This document shows, piece after piece, positions 31,812 to 40,730 of a stretch of 64,000 nt of DNA. Below the pieces are notes generated by a model. The model saw nothing but the letters and a program-made list of their open reading frames with translations, was not told the DNA's origin and did not search any database. A program made the translations under genes and the position numbers. Source of the stretch: Caldilineaceae bacterium (GTDB taxonomy: Bacteria; Chloroflexota; Anaerolineae; Caldilineales; Caldilineaceae); contig JAJDTL010000039.1 of assembly GCA_022827195.1 (NCBI GenBank), positions 112,398 to 176,397 of the forward strand, read 5' to 3'. How positions within the stretch are numbered: the stretch's first letter is position 1; every line of letters begins with the position of its first letter.

Positions 31812-33176
31812 ATGTTTCTGACAATCGTATCCTTCTTCCTCCTCTTAGGCTTCCTGATTTTCTTCCATGAGCTGGGACACTATCTGGTAGCGCGACGAAA
31901 CGGGATCGAAGTTGAAGAGTTTGGCGTATTTGGCTTTCCTCCTCGTCTGATCAAGCTTTTCACATACGACGGCACGGTGTTCTCGATCAACGCCATCCCT
32001 TTCGGCGCCTTTGTGCGGATGAAAGGGGAGGACATGGCCGACACCAGCCCAGGCTCCTTCAATGCGGCCCGCGGAAGGGGCAGGGTCCTTACGCTCCTCG
32101 CCGGACCGGCGATGAACCTCCTGCTAGCAATCTTCTTCTCAATTGCTAGCGTACTATCCGGCTTCCCGGCAGGGGCAGCCCACCCTCGCCTGGGCCAAAT
32201 CCCACCGGACACGTCCTTCATGGGAGCAGCGATTGAGCCGAACGACATACTTGTCCGCCTGAACGGACGCCCGATCTACATCGACATTCGCACCGGCGAA
32301 CTCCTGAACCAGAAACGGCGCCAGTCGCCCATAGTGTCCGAGGTCGGAACAGTCGTCATCCTTCGAGATCAAGGGCTGCTCACAATGCAGGCTCCCTTTG
32401 CAACACAAGATGACCTCGAACGCCTCTTGCAAGAGCAGCCCGCCGAAGCCGCCCTGACGACCAGGATTACACAGGTCGCTCCCGGCAGCCCGGCCGAGGA
32501 AGCCGGATTGCTGCCGGGCGATCTCTTTTACGCTGTGAACGGTGAGGTTGTGACGGCGGCGAACAGCCTCAGCGAGATTGTGCGGGAGCATCTGGGGCAG
32601 ACAATTACCATTTCTCTCTTGCGCGGCGATCAACTCCTCACGCGCCAGGTTTTGGCTCGACAGGAACCGCCGCCGGGCCAGGGCGCAATGGGCGTCGGCA
32701 TAGGCGGCGTGCTGATGCTGGTAACGCTGCCGTTTCTTCAGAGCATCTGGCTTGGAATCGTCAGCATTTTTGACTACGTTCAGGCGATCATCTCACTGCC
32801 CATGATGCTGATCGCAGGGCAGCTCGCGCCCCAGGACGCAGCGCTGTCAGGTCCTGTCGGAATTGCCCAACTTGTGGGCGGCGCAGTTAACGCGACTGCA
32901 GATACCGGACTGTGGTTTCCTGTCTGGCAACTGGCTGCAATAATCAGCGCCGGCCTGGCAATCGCAAATCTCTTGCCAATTCCTGCGCTGGATGGCGGCC
33001 GTCTCCTCTTCATTTTCATCGAAAAGCTGCGCGGCCGTCGCATTGCTCCTGAAAAGGAAGGAGTCATTCATCTCGTCGGCTTCATACTCCTGTTGGGGCT
33101 TATGGTTGTCATCACAATCAATGACATTCGCTCGGGCCCGCAGGGCATCGACTGGTTCCACCTGCTGGGTCAATGA
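31812..33176 (+). CDS. rseP: RIP site-2 metalloprotease
   Basis: This membrane protease of 454 residues has the zinc motif HELGH at residues 19-23 in the first membrane helix, followed by a VEEFGVFGFPP segment. It has a periplasm-facing PDZ region (about 110-290, with GSPAEEAGLLPGDLF) and a C-terminal NLLPIPALDGGRLLF motif (about 385-399) that holds the third zinc ligand Asp. RseP/SpoIVFB-type enzymes cut membrane-bound anti-sigma factors or clear signal peptides. The start at 31812 places the HELGH at the usual position; the upstream in-frame extension is rejected. Confidence 0.93.
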   Translation: MFLTIVSFFLLLGFLIFFHELGHYLVARRNGIEVEEFGVFGFPPRLIKLFTYDGTVFSINAIPFGAFVRMKGEDMADTSPGSFNAARGRGRVLTLLAGPAMNLLLAIFFSIASVLSGFPAGAAHPRLGQIPPDTSFMGAAIEPNDILVRLNGRPIYIDIRTGELLNQKRRQSPIVSEVGTVVILRDQGLLTMQAPFATQDDLERLLQEQPAEAALTTRITQVAPGSPAEEAGLLPGDLFYAVNGEVVTAANSLSEIVREHLGQTITISLLRGDQLLTRQVLARQEPPPGQGAMGVGIGGVLMLVTLPFLQSIWLGIVSIFDYVQAIISLPMMLIAGQLAPQDAALSGPVGIAQLVGGAVNATADTGLWFPVWQLAAIISAGLAIANLLPIPALDGGRLLFIFIEKLRGRRIAPEKEGVIHLVGFILLLGLMVVITINDIRSGPQGIDWFHLLGQ

Positions 33177-33226
33177 CAACACCGGCTTATCTTGTCCCCT
33201 CCTTCGTGCAGTAACGTGCGGTAACA

Positions 33227-34198
33227 ATGTCTTTCGATGAAACCGGGCTATCGGACGCCGGTTCCGATAGATTCACTGCAGCTCAACCGGAAAAGAGGCC
33301 GCCCGCACAGACCCCTTCCTGGGGCGCGAAACGCTGCCCTGCTTGCCAAACACCTGTCCTGCACAACCAGATCGTTTGTGCAGAGTGTGGCACACGCTTA
33401 GCGCCGCGCATTACAAGAATCCGCTGTGGCCGCTGCCGCCAACGGGCCACCTCCGACCATGTGATCTGCCCGCACTGCGGTCGCGAACTGCGGGCGGCCC
33501 CTCCCAGGCTCTTGACCTTAGGCGTGCCTGCTTTACTATTGGGCGCGCTGGCCGTTACGCTTATCGCACGCGGCGCGCCCTCGTTCCTGCAGAATAACGA
33601 TAGCCTACCGCTCATCCAGAACTTCGAAATCACACCGGTGGCGGCCGATAGCGAGCCAAACGTTCGGCCAGCACGCGAAAGCCTGGCGCCCGCGGTCGTG
33701 CAGAGCGGCGTCGGCCAGGCCGCCGGACCTCCTCCTTCAGTTGAAGGGCCCCCGTCCGATCCGTTCCCAACCTCGACGCCTACAGCGCAAGCATCAGACA
33801 CCGTAGCCGCGGAAACCGAGCCCCAGGATTCAGTCAATCAAGCGACTGAAACCCCAGCGGCACCGGCGGTGCAGCCCGCCGAGACGTCCACTGCTGTAGC
33901 CGAAAGGGCTGTTGAAACACCGACACCAGCCCCCTCGCCCGCTGCCTCCGAAACACAAGCACCAACCCTCGTGCTGGTTCCGTATACGATTCAGCGGGGC
34001 GACACGCCAGCTGAAATTGCCGATAACTTCGGTATCGAAACGGCAGAACTGATGGAAGCCAACGACATGTCCGAATCCGAGGCAAGAAACTTGCAGCCGG
34101 GTCAGGAGATTCTCGTCCCCTTACGGGCCCAGGCAACAGCAACCTCCACACCAACTGCAACCCCCGCGGCCACCGCAACCGCGACGTCTCAAGGTTAG
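33227..34198 (+). CDS. Zinc-ribbon / single membrane segment / LysM protein
   Basis: The protein has 323 residues. The N-terminus holds two zinc ribbons (CPAC near 37-40 with CAEC near 52-55; CGRC near 66 with CPHC near 82). A hydrophobic segment (about 94-113) would place the rest outside the cell. A Pro/Thr/Ala/Glu-rich linker leads to a LysM domain (about 250-298, YTIQRGDTPAEIADNFGI) that should bind peptidoglycan, and then a Thr-rich tail. The inside-zinc, outside-wall layout suggests a link between cytoplasm and wall, or an anchor. Function unknown. It lies 50 bp after rseP. Confidence 0.82.
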   Translation: MSFDETGLSDAGSDRFTAAQPEKRPPAQTPSWGAKRCPACQTPVLHNQIVCAECGTRLAPRITRIRCGRCRQRATSDHVICPHCGRELRAAPPRLLTLGVPALLLGALAVTLIARGAPSFLQNNDSLPLIQNFEITPVAADSEPNVRPARESLAPAVVQSGVGQAAGPPPSVEGPPSDPFPTSTPTAQASDTVAAETEPQDSVNQATETPAAPAVQPAETSTAVAERAVETPTPAPSPAASETQAPTLVLVPYTIQRGDTPAEIADNFGIETAELMEANDMSESEARNLQPGQEILVPLRAQATATSTPTATPAATATATSQG

Positions 34199-34257
34199 TG
34201 GACTCATGACGTGCACATTCCTGCCCCTGGTCATCTGGCGACAGACCGAAAGTGGTA

Positions 34258-34263
34258 TATAAT
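34258..34263 (+). promoter_or_regulatory. Candidate -10 element before the HEAT-repeat operon
   Basis: TATAAT at 34258-34263 in the context GGTATATAAT lies 71 bp before GTG 34334. No good -35 hexamer is seen, so this is tentative. Confidence 0.35.
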
Positions 34264-34333
34264 CTGAACGGCCCACCGGCACCATGACGTACCGACACCC
34301 GACAGATTGCGATCTCTCTATTTGAGGCAGCAC

Positions 34334-35359
34334 GTGAGCAACCAGGCCCAGCCGCTCCAAGGCGCGCACACCCAACACGGCCAGGCAGATTCTGTCGAGC
34401 TTCTTTTGACCCAATTGCAGGCGGAGGGGGCGCCGCCCCAACCTCCGGACCTGGCAGTCCTTTCCGACTTGAGCCTGCCGGACTTACAGCGTGTACGCGA
34501 GGCCTGGACAACAATAGGAGACGCCAAGCGGCTTCACATTGTAAAGTCGCTGGTGGAGGAAAGCGTCGACAATCTCCATCTGCAATTGGGGCGGCTTCTG
34601 CGCCTGGCCCTTAGCGACCCGCTGCCGGAAGTGCGGATTCTTGCGGTCCGGGGCCTGTGGGAGGATAGAGAGGCCGATCTTGTCGGGCCGCTGATTCAGA
34701 TGCTCAACAACGACCCATACGACACAGTGCGCGCCGCCGCGGCCGAAGCACTCGGCGCGTTTGTGCTCGCAGGCGAGTTGGACGAACTCTCCCCGTCGCT
34801 GGCGATGCGAGCCGAGGACGCTCTCCTCGCCGTCCTGCACGCCGAAATGGAGCCGCTCATCGTCCAGGCTTACGCGCTTGAAAGCATTGCGTTTTCGGGT
34901 GAGACTGGCGTACGCGAGCTGCTCGAAGACAGCTACTATTCCCGCTATAAGGAGATGCGGGTGGCAGCTTTGCGTGCCATGGGGCGCAGCGCCGACGTCC
35001 GCTGGCGCTCCACGGTTCAGTCCGAATTAGAAAGCTCCGAAGCGGAAATGCGGGCGGCCGCGGCCAGGGCCTGCGGTCAACTCGAGGCCCGCGACGCGCT
35101 CGAATCGCTTATCGAGCTCCTGGACGACGAAAGCAAACCGGTCCGCCTGGCCGCGATTTTCGCGCTGGGCCGGCTAGGTGGACGACAGGCTAGGGAGTTG
35201 CTGGGCGCTATCAGCAGCAGTGACGACCCCGATGAGGCGAATTCGGCCGCGAATGCACTTGAGGAAGCTCTCTTCTATGGAGATGCCGAGGGAATACCGC
35301 TATTCGACGAGACGGCTGAGAACTGGGAGGACGAGGCGGACGACTTGGAGGAGTGGTGA
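34334..35359 (+). CDS. HEAT-repeat protein
   Basis: The protein has 341 residues from GTG 34334, which follows TTGAGG at 7-nt spacing; the frame could also start at TTG 34307. At least five HEAT-like helical pairs are seen from about residue 80 onward, marked by PLPEVRILAVRGLWED, DPYDTVRAAAAEALGAF, RYKEMRVAALRAMG, SSEAEMRAAAARACGQ and DESKPVRLAAIFALGRLG. The tail is very acidic. HEAT proteins serve as scaffolds. It leads an operon with a small protein, a TPR protein, a FecR-like protein and a glycosyltransferase, with overlaps throughout. Confidence 0.85.
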   Translation: MSNQAQPLQGAHTQHGQADSVELLLTQLQAEGAPPQPPDLAVLSDLSLPDLQRVREAWTTIGDAKRLHIVKSLVEESVDNLHLQLGRLLRLALSDPLPEVRILAVRGLWEDREADLVGPLIQMLNNDPYDTVRAAAAEALGAFVLAGELDELSPSLAMRAEDALLAVLHAEMEPLIVQAYALESIAFSGETGVRELLEDSYYSRYKEMRVAALRAMGRSADVRWRSTVQSELESSEAEMRAAAARACGQLEARDALESLIELLDDESKPVRLAAIFALGRLGGRQARELLGAISSSDDPDEANSAANALEEALFYGDAEGIPLFDETAENWEDEADDLEEW

Positions 35360-35715
35360 ACCTGAAACTCAAACGTCTTGTCCGAACCAGCAGTTCGGAG
35401 CAGTACGCCTTGTTCGACTTGGCCCAGTCCGACGGGGCTGACAAGCCGGCCACGATTGGCAAGCTCGATCTTCACTATACGGGAGAAGGCACCTACGGGA
35501 CAATTCTGCTCTGGGACCTTGCCTCACAGAGCATGGACCCTGTTCGGCGACGTGTCTTCGTACGTTCGCTCCTCAATGAGCTCGTTGTCCCAATGGGCCT
35601 GCCCAACGAATTCGTCATCGAGTTCTTCGCCCCCACTCTGGAACAATACGAGCTGTTCCACAACCTCGACGAAGAAAGCGGCGATAGGCAAGCAGATACC
35701 GAGGCCGACAACTGA
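35356..35715 (+). CDS. Unrecognised small protein in the HEAT/TPR operon
   Basis: The product has 119 residues, starting at GTG 35356 (GTGA overlap with the HEAT gene stop) with GGAGG just upstream; GTG 35353 is an equal alternative. The sequence is mixed alpha/beta with DLHYTGEGTYGTILLWD in the middle and an acidic tail. No signal, membrane segment or known motif is seen. The strict coupling to the HEAT gene argues that it is a real gene and perhaps a partner of it. Confidence 0.75.
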   Translation: MNLKLKRLVRTSSSEQYALFDLAQSDGADKPATIGKLDLHYTGEGTYGTILLWDLASQSMDPVRRRVFVRSLLNELVVPMGLPNEFVIEFFAPTLEQYELFHNLDEESGDRQADTEADN

Positions 35716-35760
35716 GCCCGTTACCCGAATGACAAACTGGCTCCGCCTGAAGTGAACACG

Positions 35761-36369
35761 ATGACCGACAACGAATCAGGCCAACGCAATCCCGGGAAAA
35801 GCAGTTCAAGCGCCAACTACCGGACTACCCTCAACGAGAGCGCGCGCCTCTTGCGCGCTAACCGCCCCGTAGAAGCAATTGCCGTGCTGGAGCCGCTGCA
35901 CGAGGACTTGCCCAACGATCCCGATATCGCCATCAACCTCGGCGGGGCACTGATCCTACAGCGCAAATGGTCGAAAGCAGTCAGGATTCTTAAAAGAGCC
36001 GTTGATGCCTCGCCGGACAACGTGTTGCTTTGGACAAACTTGGCGGCTGCCTATCTGGGACGGCTCGAAACTTCTGGACCGAAACACCAGGCAAATGCCG
36101 TTCGCGCGTACGAAAAAGCCCTCTGGCTCGACCCCAGCGCCGCAAACGTCCACTATCACCTTGGATTGATTTATAAACAGCAGGGCAATTTGAGCAGGGC
36201 ATCGGCCCTGTTCCAACGAGCTCTCGAGATCAACCCCAACGACCGCGACGCACAGTTCTGGATGGATAAGCTCAGCGCACAATTGGTCGAGAGAGCTCGC
36301 GACAGGAAGAGCGACGAGAGTCGAAGGGCGCGCCCGTCGACTGATTCCAGGGACGAATCGTCAAAGTGA
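35761..36369 (+). CDS. TPR-repeat protein
   Basis: The product has about 202 residues (GTG 35752 would add three). Three to four tetratricopeptide repeats span residues 20-165: helices around RLLRANRPVEAIAVLEPL, NLGGALILQRKWSKAVRILKRA, NLAAAYLGRLE with AVRAYEKALWLDP, and YHLGLIYKQQGNLSRASALFQRAL. The tail is charged and likely disordered. No signal peptide, so it acts as a cytoplasmic scaffold. Its stop overlaps the start of the FecR-like gene by 4 bp. Confidence 0.87.
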   Translation: MTDNESGQRNPGKSSSSANYRTTLNESARLLRANRPVEAIAVLEPLHEDLPNDPDIAINLGGALILQRKWSKAVRILKRAVDASPDNVLLWTNLAAAYLGRLETSGPKHQANAVRAYEKALWLDPSAANVHYHLGLIYKQQGNLSRASALFQRALEINPNDRDAQFWMDKLSAQLVERARDRKSDESRRARPSTDSRDESSK

Positions 36370-37658
36370 CAGCAGACCCATCGGTTTCGCAGTCCGCCGC
36401 CGCCGACTCGGCGCGCGCGGCCCAGTCACATCCGCTTCCGCGCTGGCGCGAACGGCCAGAGCGCGTCGCCTGGGTCGTTCTTCTGGGCTCATTTGCCTTC
36501 TTTCTCATCCTGTTGATCGGAATCCCTCTGGGCGTTCAGGCACTTTACCAGTCCGCCGCGGTCAAACAGCCGCTTCGCTTCGAGGCCACAATCGGCACCG
36601 CCCTCTTCTTTCCGCCGCGCTCCGACCAACCAATTGCCCTGACAGGCGGACGCGAGGGAATTGCTGAAGGCAGCCGCTTGGAAACAAGAGGCGCGGCGAC
36701 GCAAGGAGTGCTCGGCCTACCTTTCAAGAGCCAGAGCGATGAATTGATGGGGACGATTCTCGTTTATCCCAACACGTCGCTTGAGATTGTTCGGAGCCGG
36801 CGACCCTACTTTGCCGGCAGCAGACAACCCTATACCGTGCGATTGCGGCTTCTGGAGGGGCACATACGGTTGTTTACGCGAAGCGCGCTGGAACGACCGG
36901 TCGAAATCCAAATCCAGACGCCGCATGGCGAAGCCCACCTGGAGGAAGGGAACTACGCCTTTCTCGTTTACGCGGAGAGCACGGAGGTCGTCGTCAAACA
37001 GGGCGTGGCCAGACTCTTCCAGCAAGAACAGAAGGAAGTATTAATTGAACCCGGTTTGCGCACTTGGATGAGGGCAGACGGGACAGCATTACCGCCTGTT
37101 TCAGCTGAACGAAACCTGCTCCGCGACGGAGCATTTGACAGCCCGCTGGGCGAAGTCTGGGAAAGCTACTCACCTCCCTACATCACGCCGGGCACTGTGG
37201 AGTTCATAGAGGAGGACGGGCGAAACGTGGCCCGCTTCAACTTCAGGGGCCCCAATGAAATACATACCGAGGTAGGCATTCGCCAAACTGTCGATCAGGA
37301 TGTTCACGGCTATGATTCTTTGGTGCTCAAACTGGATGTCAAACTAATCTGGCAGACTTTGGCCGGCGCAGGTGAGCAAAGCTCCGAATTCCCGTTACGC
37401 GTCGAAATCACCTACACTGACGTCTACGGCAAGGTCGAAAAGTGGGGCCATGGCTTCTACTACCGCGATCCGCGAGAGGATTATCCCCTATTCGGCGGCG
37501 ACAAGATTGAAGTCTTTACCTGGTATCCTTTCGAATCTGAAAACTTGATGGAGCTGCTTGAAGCAACAAAGCCTGCCCATATCGACAGTATCCGAATCTA
37601 TGCCAGCGGGTGGAACTACGAGGCTTTGGCCAGCGACGTAGGGCTGATTGTCGAATGA
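36366..37658 (+). CDS. Membrane-anchored FecR-like protein
   Basis: The protein has 430 residues from GTG 36366. A Pro/Arg-rich cytoplasmic N-terminus is followed by one membrane segment (about 35-57), so most of it is extracytoplasmic. Residues about 95-245 resemble a FecR domain: a strand-rich stretch with TVRLRLLEGHIRLFTRSA, IQTPHGEAHLEEGNYAFLV and TEVVVKQGVARLF. The last 170 residues look like a carbohydrate-binding-type jelly roll (NLLRDGAFDSPLGEVW, then SIRIYASGWNYEALASDVGLIVE-like end). There is no sigma factor beside it. It may be a surface scaffold for the glycosyltransferase that follows. Confidence 0.72.
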   Translation: MTADPSVSQSAAADSARAAQSHPLPRWRERPERVAWVVLLGSFAFFLILLIGIPLGVQALYQSAAVKQPLRFEATIGTALFFPPRSDQPIALTGGREGIAEGSRLETRGAATQGVLGLPFKSQSDELMGTILVYPNTSLEIVRSRRPYFAGSRQPYTVRLRLLEGHIRLFTRSALERPVEIQIQTPHGEAHLEEGNYAFLVYAESTEVVVKQGVARLFQQEQKEVLIEPGLRTWMRADGTALPPVSAERNLLRDGAFDSPLGEVWESYSPPYITPGTVEFIEEDGRNVARFNFRGPNEIHTEVGIRQTVDQDVHGYDSLVLKLDVKLIWQTLAGAGEQSSEFPLRVEITYTDVYGKVEKWGHGFYYRDPREDYPLFGGDKIEVFTWYPFESENLMELLEATKPAHIDSIRIYASGWNYEALASDVGLIVE

Positions 37659-39427
37659 CGCGTTGGCAAAAGTACGGTCGACCTGGCTGGCTGGCTGCAA
37701 CGGTCAGCCTTTTTCTTTCTCTCGCCGTTTACCAGTTGGGGCTGCCGGGTCTCCACTACGATGAGGCCAAGGAGGCAGGCGTCAACGCAATGGAGTTGCT
37801 CCATCGCGCGCCCGTCACCGCGTTTCGCGGCGCAACGGTCTCGCTTCTCGGGACTGATTTGCCCCTGATGGTGCAGGATTACATCGGGGCCTTGAACGTC
37901 TATTTGGCGCTACCCTTCCTGGCAATAACCGGCATAGGCGTGCCCAATCTGCGTCTGCTGCCGCTCCTTCTCGCTGTTCTTGGTCTCTTGGTGCTTGAGC
38001 GCACAGTTTCAGAGTGGCTGGCCCTTTGCGACCGCAACCCTGCGCGCACGGCACCTATCGCTCCCGCCGCCCTAGTCTGTCTGACTTTGCTGGCCGCCGC
38101 GCCGAGCTTCGTATTCTGGCAGCGGCAAGGCATCTTCATCACAAACGCTACCTTTCCTTTCACATTTGCCTGTATGTGGCAATCGCTCCACTGGCTGCGC
38201 CGCGGGCAGGCTCGCAGCCTGATCCTGGCGGCTCTTTGTGCTGGGTTTGCTCTCTACGCCAAGTTGCTGGCCGCCTGGATCATACTGCCGTTCAGCCTGG
38301 CGTGCGCCGGATGGTGGCTGTGGCAACGTCCCTCCGTACCCCACCAATCCAAACGAGTAAGAACGTCGTTTCGTCACCCGCGTGTATTGTTTCCTCTTGC
38401 TGCACTGGCATTCTTCCTGCCACTGACTCCCTTTTTCCTCTTCAACCTTCAGACCGGCGGCACCCTGTCGTCCTTAACGCAGAACTTCGGCAGCAGCTAC
38501 TATGGCGTAAACAACGCGGCCATCCTGTCCAATGCCAACGTCCGCTGGCAACAGTTGCTCCAGACCTTGACGGGCAGTCACTTCTGGTATCTCGGCGCAG
38601 TCCACCAAAGTCCTCTCGCACCCTGGCTGTCACTGGCGCTGCCAGCCGCAGCGCTGGCTCGCTCCACTGGCCGCCGCATGGTCGGGCCGCCTCTCCTTCT
38701 CCTGATCATGGCGTTCGCCGCCAGCCTCTTCACAATTAGCGACCTGTTTGTCACCCACTACGCCCTCCTGCACCCGTTGGCTATTGCCGTTACAAGCTTG
38801 GCCCTGTGCGAGCTCTGGCGTTGGTTTGCCTCCAAGGAGCGGGCTGAGGCCGGGAAGGCACTTCCCCTCCATGACCGCGGCTGGCCTTGGATTGTGCTCC
38901 GACAGTCGTTGTTACGTCGCCCGCCTTTCCGCGACCTCGCCAAGGTGCCGGTACTTCAACTTCTCCTCGCACTCCTCGTCAGCACCTGCTTTCTGCTCGA
39001 TTTGCGGGCGACAGCAGCCTATCATGCCGCGCTGTCCCGCAGTGGCGGGTTGGTAGATCACTCGGACGCCACTTACCACCTCGCTTACGATCTCCGCTAC
39101 GGCGGGCTGGGCGCCCCAATCGTGATGGATTGGGGTCTGGAGGCACCGATCCGCTTTCTCAGCGCAGGAACCGTTTCCCCCATTGAAATATTCGGTTACG
39201 CTTCGCTCCTCAAACCCGACGAGTCGTTTACTCTGAAACTTGAGACTTTCTTGGACAATCCAGGAAACACTTACCTGCTCCGTTCGCCAGGGAACGAGTT
39301 GTTCCAGGGCAGGCGGGCGGAGTTCGAGCGCCTGATCGAGGCACGCAACGGCCGCCTACTGCGAGAGCAGGTCTATTCCCAGCGGGACGGCACCCCGTTG
39401 TATGAACGCTGGCGGGTGTCTTACTGA
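37655..39427 (+). CDS. GT39/ArnT-like membrane glycosyltransferase
   Basis: The protein has 590 residues, starting at ATG 37655, which overlaps the previous stop. The first extracytoplasmic loop has GLHYDEAKEAGVNAM, where the D-E pair matches the catalytic acidic motif of GT-C (PMT/ArnT) enzymes, followed by a conserved ALNVYLALPF helix. About ten to twelve membrane segments follow, and a soluble C-terminal part (about 470-590). Such enzymes move a sugar from a polyprenyl-phosphate sugar to protein or lipid on the outer face. The GT2 enzyme at 48107-48868 could make the donor. Confidence 0.82.
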   Translation: MTRWQKYGRPGWLAATVSLFLSLAVYQLGLPGLHYDEAKEAGVNAMELLHRAPVTAFRGATVSLLGTDLPLMVQDYIGALNVYLALPFLAITGIGVPNLRLLPLLLAVLGLLVLERTVSEWLALCDRNPARTAPIAPAALVCLTLLAAAPSFVFWQRQGIFITNATFPFTFACMWQSLHWLRRGQARSLILAALCAGFALYAKLLAAWIILPFSLACAGWWLWQRPSVPHQSKRVRTSFRHPRVLFPLAALAFFLPLTPFFLFNLQTGGTLSSLTQNFGSSYYGVNNAAILSNANVRWQQLLQTLTGSHFWYLGAVHQSPLAPWLSLALPAAALARSTGRRMVGPPLLLLIMAFAASLFTISDLFVTHYALLHPLAIAVTSLALCELWRWFASKERAEAGKALPLHDRGWPWIVLRQSLLRRPPFRDLAKVPVLQLLLALLVSTCFLLDLRATAAYHAALSRSGGLVDHSDATYHLAYDLRYGGLGAPIVMDWGLEAPIRFLSAGTVSPIEIFGYASLLKPDESFTLKLETFLDNPGNTYLLRSPGNELFQGRRAEFERLIEARNGRLLREQVYSQRDGTPLYERWRVSY

Positions 39428-39432
39428 GTCGG

Positions 39433-39461
39433 TTGAGCGAATAGCGTTTTGGTGCTAGAAT
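39433..39461 (+). promoter_or_regulatory. Sigma70-type promoter upstream of the UbiA-like gene
   Basis: TTGAGC (39433-39438), 17-bp spacer, TAGAAT (39456-39461); start near 39468, thirty bases before ATG 39498. Confidence 0.6.
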
Positions 39462-39497
39462 CTAGGCGCGGAGCATGCATTTCTTGTCAGGCGAACA

Positions 39498-40529
39498 ATG
39501 TACAGGCACATCTCTTCCGGCCTGGGCAGGAGCGAAGCCGACGCCCTTCCTGCCCGGCCACTGCGGGCCGGCAAAGTAGGCGTTGGCCTCTTCCGGGCGA
39601 TCGCCCAAATGGGGCGGATGCGGGCGGTTCCTGCCCTGCTTACACCGGTCCTATGGGGCGCGGCGACAGCACGTTGGCAGATAGAGACGGTCAGCATCTG
39701 GCCGGCCCTCGCCCTCCTATTCGACTTCGCTGCTCTCGCGCTGGCCTGCAATTTTCTCGGCGCCTACGTGGACTACAGACGTCATCTAAACTTCGACGCG
39801 CTGTCACATGCTCCTGAGAGTGAACAAAAGCCTCCTCTGCAGTCCCGCTCCCTGCCCTTCGACGGTTACGACTGGATGCAACAGGGCCTTTTGCGCGCGG
39901 CAACCTTTCTCAGCCTCGGTTTGATGGCAGGGACAATCTTCGCGTTGGCGTCGCTGTGGCTGGGCTTTTTCGTAGGCTGGCCCTTCTGCTTCTTCGCTCT
40001 GCTCAGCGGCCTGATGTGCGGCGCCTCCATCTGGCCCCCCATTCGCTACGCGCGCAGGCTGTGGTGGCTCGGAGACATCGCCTACTGGCTGGGCATGGGC
40101 GTCTTTCCTCTGCTGGGAACCTATTTCGCCCTTACCGGCGCCGTGACACAGCCACTCTTGTGGATTGCCTTCGCACCGGCAACCTTCGCCTGGCTTGCCT
40201 ACCTGTCCTTCTCATTCTATAGCTGGCACCGGGACTGGCGGATCCGAAGACGTACTCTGGTCGTAGTCTTTGGGCCCGATCGCGGGCTCGACATCGCAGC
40301 AATCATCTCCGTCGTCGGATTTATCGCACTCATCCTGTTGATGGCGACCGGCGCCGTTCCTGTTTGGACAATCCTCGTCTTGGGGGCTTTCCCCCTCTTT
40401 CTTCGGGCATTCGCGCGCGGGCGTGTCTGGCCTTTCTCCAGACAGGCCGGAATTGCGACGGTGGAAAACGCCATCAACGGGGTGGTTTTGGCCGGACTAC
40501 TGTGGCTGATTCCTCTGTGGCTCGCCTGA
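39498..40529 (+). CDS. UbiA/MenA-like membrane prenyltransferase homologue
   Basis: The protein has 343 residues with about nine membrane segments. After the second segment it has ACNFLGAYVDYRRH, which resembles the N-x-x-x-D-Y-x-D motif of MenA-type UbiA enzymes but with acidic residues reduced, and a later SLPFDGYDWM loop. The second Asp-rich motif is also weak (FGPDRGLDIAAI near 255). It may be an active member with relaxed motifs, or a relative that lost catalysis. It is separated from the glycosyltransferase by a promoter, so it is probably its own unit. Confidence 0.6.
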   Translation: MYRHISSGLGRSEADALPARPLRAGKVGVGLFRAIAQMGRMRAVPALLTPVLWGAATARWQIETVSIWPALALLFDFAALALACNFLGAYVDYRRHLNFDALSHAPESEQKPPLQSRSLPFDGYDWMQQGLLRAATFLSLGLMAGTIFALASLWLGFFVGWPFCFFALLSGLMCGASIWPPIRYARRLWWLGDIAYWLGMGVFPLLGTYFALTGAVTQPLLWIAFAPATFAWLAYLSFSFYSWHRDWRIRRRTLVVVFGPDRGLDIAAIISVVGFIALILLMATGAVPVWTILVLGAFPLFLRAFARGRVWPFSRQAGIATVENAINGVVLAGLLWLIPLWLA

Positions 40530-40730
40530 CAGCAACGTGGCTGCGGTTCGCAAGCGCAAACCGAATGGATCCGGAACGCCAATCCGTGCAGGAGCTATCC
40601 GCCCAACGACCTGTCTGGGCAACTTGACCGCCATCGTGACTCATCCAGTCTCTTTCCGGACGAATGAATGAAGTCTTGTCCCGCCGAGTACAGCGGGAGG
40701 ATCGAATCTGACTTCCTCCAGTCCTGATTC

